A DNA stretch of 12,842 nucleotides, from positions 1 to 12,842 of the forward strand of contig DAOVIC010000032.1 of assembly GCA_030671565.1 (NCBI GenBank), read 5' to 3'. Both the position numbers and the translations under genes were made by a program. This document shows, one piece after another, positions 7,466 through 12,842 of this stretch; the stretch's first letter is position 1, and every line of letters begins with the position of its first letter. The DNA comes from Anaerohalosphaeraceae bacterium (GTDB taxonomy: Bacteria > Planctomycetota > Phycisphaerae > Sedimentisphaerales > Anaerohalosphaeraceae). The notes beneath the pieces are model-generated. The model did not search any database. It had not been told where the DNA came from and saw nothing but the letters and a program-made list of their open reading frames with translations.

Positions 7466-8478
7466 TCTTTAACCTTTCGCCTGGGACGCCTTAGTATCTC
7501 TTTACGTATACTCAACGCTCGCACGCATTTCGAAATCGCATGACACACAGTCGCAGTGCCAGATGGAAAACGCATCGCTATTCGCCCAAGAATCCGGAAA
7601 CGAAAGCCCAATAGATACCCAAACTTACTCATTACATCCCTGACAAGCTCTGGTTGGTTGGTAAAAAGAAGTCCCCGTATCCACGACCTTACAAGGAAAG
7701 ATGCCAAGGGCCTGAAATTTTCCATCTGCCCGTATTGCTCGGCAAGTGCCAGATGCTTTTCCAATTGTCCGATAAGCGTTCGTATCTGCTTATCTGTTGA
7801 ACCCTTACTCAGTGTTGCAGGCCGGGTAAGGTGATATATAGCCAAAGGCTTAGCAACGTATCCGATTCGCGGCCAGTGATACGCGATCCGCCACCACAGG
7901 TCCGAATCTTCGCCATAGTTCATACGCTCATCGAACATGCCGGCCTTATCAAAAACATCCCGCTTGATCAACATCGTATTCGTATGACCTCCCGCCTTAT
8001 TTCTAAAAGCATAGAAGTAATTCTCAAAGCAGTTGCTGCCGTTGACTAGTCGTTCTGCTTTTGCTGCTTCCAGCATCATCCCTTGCTTCTTTTCATTACA
8101 CAGACAGCGGATAAAATTACCCGTAATCCACATCAGTTCCGGATTTTTTTCTGCGATGGCCAGTTGTTTTTCCAGCCGACAAGCCAGCCACTCATCATCG
8201 CTGTCAAGGAATGCGACCCACTCGTGACCGGACAGTCTTATCCCATGGTTACGAGCTGCGCTTACGCCCGAATTTTCCTGATAAACGTACCGAACAGCAT
8301 CGCCGAACTTCTGTATCTCAGCGGCCGTACCATCAGTCGACCCGTCATCGATAACAATTATCTCATCGGCTTTGCGAGTTTGCGAAAGAACGCTGGCGAT
8401 GCTCCTGGCAATGTAGTCCTCAACATTGTAAGCAGCAATCACAACGCTAACACTCAAAAGGACTTTTGGCTCAGACAT
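7462..8478 (-). CDS. GT2 glycosyltransferase, tandem copy C
   Basis: A 338-residue GT-A fold enzyme, paralogue of its neighbours. It has VSVVIAAYN (10-18; A replaces the usual P), VIDDGSTD (42-49), QENSGVSAARN (67-77), DxD at D92-D94 (FLDSDDEW), a CxC pair at C125/C127 and the most canonical catalytic motif of the four, GEDSDLWWRIAY with E190-D191. Its C-terminal third, with RSWIRGLLF and the tail IRKEILRRPR, is closest to copy D. I chose ATG at 8478. A TTG one codon upstream (8481) sits 6 bases from AAGGGA (complement of 8488-8493) against 9 bases for the ATG, so either could be used and the product is almost the same. The stop of copy B lies 6 bases before this ATG. Confidence 0.9.
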   Translation of the reverse strand: MSEPKVLLSVSVVIAAYNVEDYIARSIASVLSQTRKADEIIVIDDGSTDGTAAEIQKFGDAVRYVYQENSGVSAARNHGIRLSGHEWVAFLDSDDEWLACRLEKQLAIAEKNPELMWITGNFIRCLCNEKKQGMMLEAAKAERLVNGSNCFENYFYAFRNKAGGHTNTMLIKRDVFDKAGMFDERMNYGEDSDLWWRIAYHWPRIGYVAKPLAIYHLTRPATLSKGSTDKQIRTLIGQLEKHLALAEQYGQMENFRPLASFLVRSWIRGLLFTNQPELVRDVMSKFGYLLGFRFRILGRIAMRFPSGTATVCHAISKCVRALSIRKEILRRPRRKVKE

Positions 8479-8484
8479 CAAGTT

Positions 8485-9483
8485 CTATCCCTTACCAAAA
8501 CTGAAACGATCTGTTAAAAAACGCTTACATTTCTTAATTGAAGATGTTATCGCCAATGCGATCGGAGCGATCTTCGGATGCTTAACTCTCAACCACATTT
8601 CTTTTTTGAAACGCCAGTCCAGGAGGCCTTCATACCGTTTAATCGTTTCCAAAAGCCCATCGGTATCTCCGGTCGAAAGCATCTCTCTTATCCAGACACT
8701 CAGCATATGACCGGCACATGGCAAAAATGTTTGACCGCACCCATTTTCGGTCGAAAGCTTCAAATGCTTATCGATCATATTGCTGATGAGATCAAAATTC
8801 CGATAGCTGCTTGTCATGCTTTCGGCAATACCTCTATGGTATATGGCAAGCGGTTCCCCGACGTATCCGACCTGGGGCCACTTATATGCGATTCGCAACC
8901 ACATGTCCGTGTCTGCTCCTCTTGATTGCCCGAGAACATATAAGCCTACATTTTCAAATATGCTTTTCTTAATAATGTTACTACCTGTCCACGCGTGGAA
9001 TCCTTCGTCAAAGCATACCAGGTAGTTGCTGAAAAATTCATTTCCACCGAGCAGGGCCTCGGGTATTTCGTCTCTATGGGCAACCGATCTTTTTTCGATG
9101 CTGCAGTCGCAATTGATGAAATTAGCAAAGGCCCACACAAGGGTTTTATTGCGGCTAACGACACCGGCCAGCATTTCAAGATTACGTTCAAGCCATTCGT
9201 CATCGCTGTCAAGAAAAGCTATCCATTCGCAAGATGCCTCCTCGATACCTCTGTTCCTTGCCGCCGATTCTCCTCCGTTTTCCTGATAAACGTACTTGAT
9301 CTTATCGCCATATCCCTTAATGATTTCCGCGGTCCTGTCGGTTGAACCGTCGTCTATAACGATTATCTCATCGGCAGGGCGGCTCTGTTTCAAAACGCTG
9401 TCAAGTGCACGCGAAATATATTTTTCCGCGTTATATGCAGGTACGATTGCGCTGATCCGGATATCGTCTCGATCATTTTTCAT
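8485..9483 (-). CDS. GT2 glycosyltransferase, tandem copy B
   Basis: A 332-residue GT-A fold glycosyltransferase. Motifs: ISAIVPAYN (10-18), VIDDGSTD (42-49), QENGGESAARN (67-77), DxD at D92-D94 (FLDSDDEW), a CxC pair at C125/C127 and TDMWLRIAYKWP (192-203). In front of the latter the usual ED is AD (A190-D191), so the aspartate is kept and the glutamate is lost. The C-terminal region (about 230-332) diverges from the other copies, as expected if acceptor choice differs. ATG at 9483 overlaps the TGA of copy A in an ATGA junction; AGGA (complement of 9492-9495) lies 8 bases upstream. It is probably translated by coupling within the minus-strand operon. Substrates are unknown. Confidence 0.9.
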   Translation of the reverse strand: MKNDRDDIRISAIVPAYNAEKYISRALDSVLKQSRPADEIIVIDDGSTDRTAEIIKGYGDKIKYVYQENGGESAARNRGIEEASCEWIAFLDSDDEWLERNLEMLAGVVSRNKTLVWAFANFINCDCSIEKRSVAHRDEIPEALLGGNEFFSNYLVCFDEGFHAWTGSNIIKKSIFENVGLYVLGQSRGADTDMWLRIAYKWPQVGYVGEPLAIYHRGIAESMTSSYRNFDLISNMIDKHLKLSTENGCGQTFLPCAGHMLSVWIREMLSTGDTDGLLETIKRYEGLLDWRFKKEMWLRVKHPKIAPIALAITSSIKKCKRFLTDRFSFGKG

Positions 9484-10439
9484 CTTTTAATTCCTATCCG
9501 ATGGCTTATCCGATCGATAACAGGTTTTGCGAGCAAGGTCAAACGAGGACAAGTCGTAAGTGAATTCATGATCCACCTGTAAGAAAAGGGAAGAATGCTT
9601 TTAAAGCGTTTCAATATCTTCCGGATATAAAATTTGCGTTCATCGAACAGATAAACATAGTTCCAGTATCTGATCATATGTACTGCACAAGGTTTTAACC
9701 TGTCGAAAGCCCCAAGTGACCGGGAAATCTCAAGATGTTTCGCGATAAGATCACTCAGTATATCAGGAGACTTGTGTTTTTTCGTAATGCTCTCTGCAAC
9801 ATGCCTGTGATACACCGCAAGCGGTTCGCGGTTATAACCAATTTTCGGCCAGCGATAGGCAATTCGCCACCACATGTCAAGATCGTTGGCCATCGGCTGG
9901 CCTTCGGTGAACATCCCCGCTTCCTCCAGTGCGGCTTTCTTTATCATCAAAGTCCCCGTCCACCCAACTGCCCCGTTTATATACGCCTGAAAATAATCCT
10001 CATAAACTTCACCGCCCCCAGACAGTTTCTCGCCCGCCCCCTTGTCATGTACTTGCTTACTATGCCCGTCCACGCAGCTGCAGTTGTAAAAATTCGCCGC
10101 CGTCCACACAAGCTCAGTGTTTCGCTCGACGATCGCAACCTGCTTGTCAAGATAATCCTCCATCCACTCGTCATCGGCGTCAAGAAAAGCTATCCACTCA
10201 CTCGAGGCCGCACGAACGCCGGTGTTCCTCGCAGCGCTCGCCCCGGCATTTTCCTGCCGGATACACCGTACTCTCCCCGCGTATTTGCCGACAACCTCAA
10301 AAGTATTATCATCCGAGCCGTCGTCTACAACGATCACTTCGTCGCCGCCGCGGCTCTGTCCGAGGACGCTTTCGAGCGCACGCTCGATATACGCCCCCGA
10401 GTTATAAGCCGGGATTATTACGCTAACCCTGATACTCAT
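9480..10439 (-). CDS. GT2 glycosyltransferase, tandem copy A (first of four)
   Basis: A 319-residue GT-A fold enzyme, first of the array after rseP. It shows VSVIIPAYN (5-13), VVDDGSDD (37-44), QENAGASAARN (62-72), DxD at D87-D89 (FLDADDEW), a CxC pair at C120/C122 and LDMWWRIAYRWP (187-198). The ED motif is N185-D186. The gene is compositionally split: by my count 9781-10440 is about 55% GC and 9481-9780 about 40%, and the change falls near residue 220, where the catalytic core gives way to the C-terminal region. ATG at 10439 has GAGG (complement of 10445-10448) 5 bases upstream. It starts 36 bases after rseP in the same direction, with no clear terminator between, so it may be read through from dxr-rseP. 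Confidence 0.9.
   Translation of the reverse strand: MSIRVSVIIPAYNSGAYIERALESVLGQSRGGDEVIVVDDGSDDNTFEVVGKYAGRVRCIRQENAGASAARNTGVRAASSEWIAFLDADDEWMEDYLDKQVAIVERNTELVWTAANFYNCSCVDGHSKQVHDKGAGEKLSGGGEVYEDYFQAYINGAVGWTGTLMIKKAALEEAGMFTEGQPMANDLDMWWRIAYRWPKIGYNREPLAVYHRHVAESITKKHKSPDILSDLIAKHLEISRSLGAFDRLKPCAVHMIRYWNYVYLFDERKFYIRKILKRFKSILPFSYRWIMNSLTTCPRLTLLAKPVIDRISHRIGIKR
9904..9965 (-). repeat. Shared paralogue segment, copy in GT2 A
   Basis: The partner of 6912-6973, encoding residues 159-179 of copy A (from GWTGTLMIKK to AGMFTE). The equivalent parts of copies B and C are clearly more divergent, so this is not just a family-wide conserved motif. Confidence 0.75.
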
Positions 10440-10459
10440 GACCGCCTCGCAGGTTTACC

Positions 10460-10485
10460 GCTGCAAATCAAAATCTTATTGCAGC
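10460..10485 (-). other. 7-bp inverted repeat spanning the rseP stop codon
   Basis: GCTGCAA (10460-10466) and TTGCAGC (10479-10485) are exact reverse complements around a 12-base loop. The last codons and the TAA of rseP lie within the element. Downstream on the minus strand there is no T-run, so it is a poor intrinsic terminator. It might shape the rseP-to-GT2 junction of the transcript, or be coincidental. Confidence 0.3.
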
Positions 10486-12683
10486 AGCATATTCAGAAAA
10501 TCATTCCACAACAACCAGCCGAAAAGCCCAAGAATAAAAACCAGCCCCACATAGCTGATAATCCCCTGCACCTTATGGCTTAACGGACTGCCTTTGATCT
10601 TTTCGACGATAAGCAAAACTATCACCCCGCCGTCGACGATCGGAAGCGGCAAAAGATTCATCACCGCGATACATGAGCTTATCAGCCCGAGAAAATAAAC
10701 ATAATAAGCAAGCGACTGCGATGCGATACTGTAACTTGCAGTAACGATACCCAACGGACCTGAAAGTGTCGTAGGACTCACCGCACCGCTAAACAAACGT
10801 TTCAAAGTTATGACCGTCTGCACAATGAACGTCTTCGTCTTCTTAATACCCATCCCGACCGCTTCGACAGGACCGCTGGCTTTATAAAGCTTACGAAGCT
10901 GTTCAAAAGGCACAAACGCATCGATTTGCGTCTTAGTCGTTATAAAGTCGTATTGCGATGGAATATCAAGAACAACGGATCCTGCATTCTGATCATCGAC
11001 ACGGTAATCGATACTTATCCTCTGTCCGCGGTTATGGCGGATTACCCGGATCACGTCGTAAAAGTCCGAAACCTTTTCACCGTCGACGGCAACAATACGC
11101 GCCCCGGAAGGTATCGCAAGCTTCGAAGGACCGTTTTCAATGTCGATCGTCTTGGCAACCACGGCATGCTCGACATCGAGCTCAGGATATATCCCGATAG
11201 TTACGCGGCCGTTGCCGTTTCGCGACAGCTGCTGCCTCGGCGTAACCCTGACCTCAACCGCTTGTTCGGCTCCCGCATAGTCCTTTCGAAGAACACGCAG
11301 AACCATTTCCTTGTCTTTGTGCTCTTCCGTTACACTGCGAAGCTCGGCATACGTCGGGTTCTCAACCTCGCCGATCTTAACGATCACATCACCTGCTTTA
11401 AGCCCGTCCTTATAGTCATCTTCAGACGTACCGGTTATCTTTTGTTTCAGTATGTTCGTACGCCACCACAAGATAACCTTCTTTTGCCACGTCTCCGCTT
11501 TTGCCTGGTCGATCACCTCGCCGATCTTAAGTCGCGGAACAATGGTATGAATATGTGCAAGATCGAATTCGGTCTCAAAATTATCGTTATCAGGTCGTAC
11601 CAACAGCGGCAGTTCGACCGTCACTTCAGAAACCCCGCCGTTTTCTCCGTCGTCTTTTCTTTCAACCGTGAAACTTACCTGCCGATCGAGCGTACTCTCG
11701 ACCAGTTCGTTAAGCTGCCATGCCTTGTCTATCTTGACACCGTTAACTGCCCTGACAACATCCCCGGGCTTTAGCCCCGTCGACTCGTATATCGCTGCTG
11801 CGACTGCATCCCCCATCGCATCCGTTATTCTAAGCGTACTTGCCTGCTCGACTCCTATCGCCCGAACCGGAAGCCGCGAACGGGCATGCACCTTCGCCAC
11901 CACATTGAATTCTATCGGCTCATCGAAACCGTTACGCTCGACGACCAGGTTTACTTCCTCACCCTTCGCCGAAAGTGCTGCCGCCATCGGAAGCGTCATA
12001 AAGTCGACAAACCTTTCACCGTTGACCTCTACGATCCTGTCGCCAGGCTGCATCCCCGCGATTTCGGCAGGGGAGTTAGCAACTACGCCCCCAACCTCGG
12101 CAGGTGCAAGCTCAAGCCCAACCAAAAACACCGCCATAAATATCACAACCGCACTGATCGCGTTAAATATCACACCCGCCGCAACAACTGCGACACGAAC
12201 CATGATCGGCTTATTCGTAAACGACCGCGGATCGTCGGTTTTTTCCACAGCACCCGAATCGCTTTGACCAAGCATCGCAACAAACCCCCCGAAAGGAATC
12301 AGCCCGATCCGGTATTCCGTATCCGACGCCTTCCCTGCCTTACCGACAGTAAAAACGATCCCGCCTTCTTCAGGATTTTCCGCGTTCTTATTCACAAGCG
12401 TAGGAAGTATCCGAAAACGTATACCCGCCTCGGTCCTTCGGATCCCGATCAACACAGGAGGAAAACCGATAGAAAAAGCCTCCACCTTGATCCCGCCCAT
12501 CTTCGCCACGATAAAATGCCCGAATTCATGGATCATAATAACCGCACCGAACCCAATCGCAACGATCAGGATATAAAGCGAACTGCGAAGATTTTCCGAT
12601 ATAAGGTAAACGGCAAAAACCGCTGCCAAAATCCAGATGATCAGATGTATCCAGTTTCCAAGTTTCTTACTCTGTTTGCCCAT
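10476..12683 (-). CDS. rseP: Site-2 intramembrane zinc metalloprotease RseP, enlarged with four PDZ-like regions
   Basis: A membrane-embedded protease of the RseP/S2P (M50) family, which cuts membrane-spanning anti-sigma factors or leftover signal peptides. The zinc motif HEFGH is at 52-56 and the third-ligand motif NLLPLPIVDGG at 676-686 (D684). PFGGFVAMLG (130-139) and SGPLGIV (641-647) are other family signatures. PDZ or PDZ-like units, judged from G-x-x-x-GD and VNG patterns, lie near 195-275, 285-360, 415-480 and 505-575. E. coli RseP has two PDZ domains and 450 residues; this one has 735. A hydrophobic segment at 11-28 precedes the helix carrying HEFGH, so there is an extra N-terminal membrane segment. 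ATG at 12683 has AAAGG (complement of 12691-12695) 7 bases upstream. It follows dxr by 37 bases, a widespread gene order. Confidence 0.93.
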   Translation of the reverse strand: MGKQSKKLGNWIHLIIWILAAVFAVYLISENLRSSLYILIVAIGFGAVIMIHEFGHFIVAKMGGIKVEAFSIGFPPVLIGIRRTEAGIRFRILPTLVNKNAENPEEGGIVFTVGKAGKASDTEYRIGLIPFGGFVAMLGQSDSGAVEKTDDPRSFTNKPIMVRVAVVAAGVIFNAISAVVIFMAVFLVGLELAPAEVGGVVANSPAEIAGMQPGDRIVEVNGERFVDFMTLPMAAALSAKGEEVNLVVERNGFDEPIEFNVVAKVHARSRLPVRAIGVEQASTLRITDAMGDAVAAAIYESTGLKPGDVVRAVNGVKIDKAWQLNELVESTLDRQVSFTVERKDDGENGGVSEVTVELPLLVRPDNDNFETEFDLAHIHTIVPRLKIGEVIDQAKAETWQKKVILWWRTNILKQKITGTSEDDYKDGLKAGDVIVKIGEVENPTYAELRSVTEEHKDKEMVLRVLRKDYAGAEQAVEVRVTPRQQLSRNGNGRVTIGIYPELDVEHAVVAKTIDIENGPSKLAIPSGARIVAVDGEKVSDFYDVIRVIRHNRGQRISIDYRVDDQNAGSVVLDIPSQYDFITTKTQIDAFVPFEQLRKLYKASGPVEAVGMGIKKTKTFIVQTVITLKRLFSGAVSPTTLSGPLGIVTASYSIASQSLAYYVYFLGLISSCIAVMNLLPLPIVDGGVIVLLIVEKIKGSPLSHKVQGIISYVGLVFILGLFGWLLWNDFLNMLLQ

Positions 12684-12705
12684 TCAAAGACCTTTTGCAA
12701 CTAAA

Positions 12706-12711
12706 ATTATA
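12706..12711 (-). promoter_or_regulatory. Possible -10 element upstream of rseP
   Basis: TATAAT occurs on the minus strand 22 bases before the rseP ATG, in the 37-base gap after dxr. At the expected distance (17 bases) the upstream hexamer, GTCGTG, matches the -35 consensus poorly and lies in the dxr coding end. A weak internal promoter is possible; cotranscription with dxr is the simpler reading. Confidence 0.25.
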
Positions 12712-12720
12712 ACTAACGAT

Positions 12721-12842
12721 TTAAGATTCACGACCCACTAATTCGCTGACTTTCCTTCTCGCCCACGCATCCGCCTCCAAAAGCTCCTCCAACGTTACGC
12801 ACAAGCTTACTTCATGTTCATCGACACAACGTTCAACAAGCT
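12721..12842 (-). CDS. dxr: C-terminal fragment of 1-deoxy-D-xylulose 5-phosphate reductoisomerase
   Basis: The minus strand from 12840 to the TAA at 12723-12721 encodes 39 residues ending a protein that continues beyond the window. The fragment includes VTLEELLEADAWARRKV, which matches the C-terminal helical pattern of DXR (a TLEE/DVL stretch followed by a D-x-x-AR helix). DXR converts 1-deoxy-D-xylulose 5-phosphate to 2-C-methyl-D-erythritol 4-phosphate with NADPH in isoprenoid synthesis, in the cytoplasm. The position just before rseP supports the call, since dxr-rseP is a common bacterial order. The short length limits certainty. Confidence 0.72.
   Translation of the reverse strand, partial: LVERCVDEHEVSLCVTLEELLEADAWARRKVSELVGRES

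Noticed and set aside
7140..10210. Recurring similar segments across the minus strand as possible dispersed repeats or a CRISPR-like array
   Set aside because: They are spaced about 1 kb apart and encode the conserved FLDxDDEW and DDGS segments of the GT2 paralogues, so they are explained by gene duplication.
10460..10485. Intrinsic terminator after rseP
   Set aside because: The stem is only 7 bp with a 12-base loop, overlaps the stop codon and is not followed by a T-run on the minus strand.
9735..10583. Long plus-strand open frame (282 codons) antisense to GT2 copy A and the end of rseP
   Set aside because: It lies opposite two well-supported genes, has no family motifs and an odd composition rich in H, R and P. 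It is a shadow of GC-rich coding sequence.
10926..12704. Long plus-strand open frames opposite rseP (10926-11774, 11668-12267, 11886-12704)
   Set aside because: All are antisense to a confidently assigned rseP; their composition looks like reverse-strand noise and none shows a recognisable motif.

Overview
The window looks like a chromosomal cell-surface glycan locus from a Gram-negative bacterium, abutting a conserved housekeeping pair (dxr-rseP). The 735-residue, multi-PDZ RseP next to dxr and the mixed composition (about 40-45% GC in the sampled glycan genes, low-to-mid 50s in sampled rseP) would suit a planctomycete-like organism, perhaps the Phycisphaerae side. That assignment is an inference with modest confidence; no rRNA or other marker is present. 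Every gene is protein-coding, there is no intergenic gap over 40 bases, and I see no tRNA, rRNA, insertion sequence or CRISPR.

Plus strand (1-5404), one tightly packed operon: the tail of an unidentified gene; a GT39/PMT-like membrane glycosyltransferase starting at TTG directly after the previous stop; a GT4 glycosyltransferase; a PaaK/CapK-like adenylate-forming enzyme; a second GT4-type glycosyltransferase. Genes overlap or abut, and no promoter is visible inside the run.

Minus strand (12842 down to 5419), read in the direction of transcription: the C-terminus of dxr; rseP, an intramembrane site-2 protease with four PDZ or PDZ-like regions and an extra N-terminal membrane segment; four tandem paralogous GT2 glycosyltransferases (called A, B, C and D here, in transcription order) chained by ATGA overlaps or gaps of a few bases; and a GT4-like glycosyltransferase. 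The two blocks converge with only 14 bases between their stop codons.

Read together, seven glycosyltransferases and one carboxylate-activating enzyme suggest synthesis of a decorated extracellular polysaccharide, lipopolysaccharide outer part or protein/lipid-linked glycan. The GT2 and GT4 enzymes would work at the cytoplasmic face with nucleotide sugars and the GT39 enzyme at the outer face with a polyprenyl-phosphate sugar. No flippase, polymerase or ABC exporter lies in the window. The most notable signals are: the four-copy GT2 array with a mosaic segment shared by its first and last members; a CxC motif found in all four copies; a sharp GC step inside the first GT2 gene at its catalytic/C-terminal boundary; and the enlarged RseP. 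I did not find convincing evidence of a wholly new type of system.
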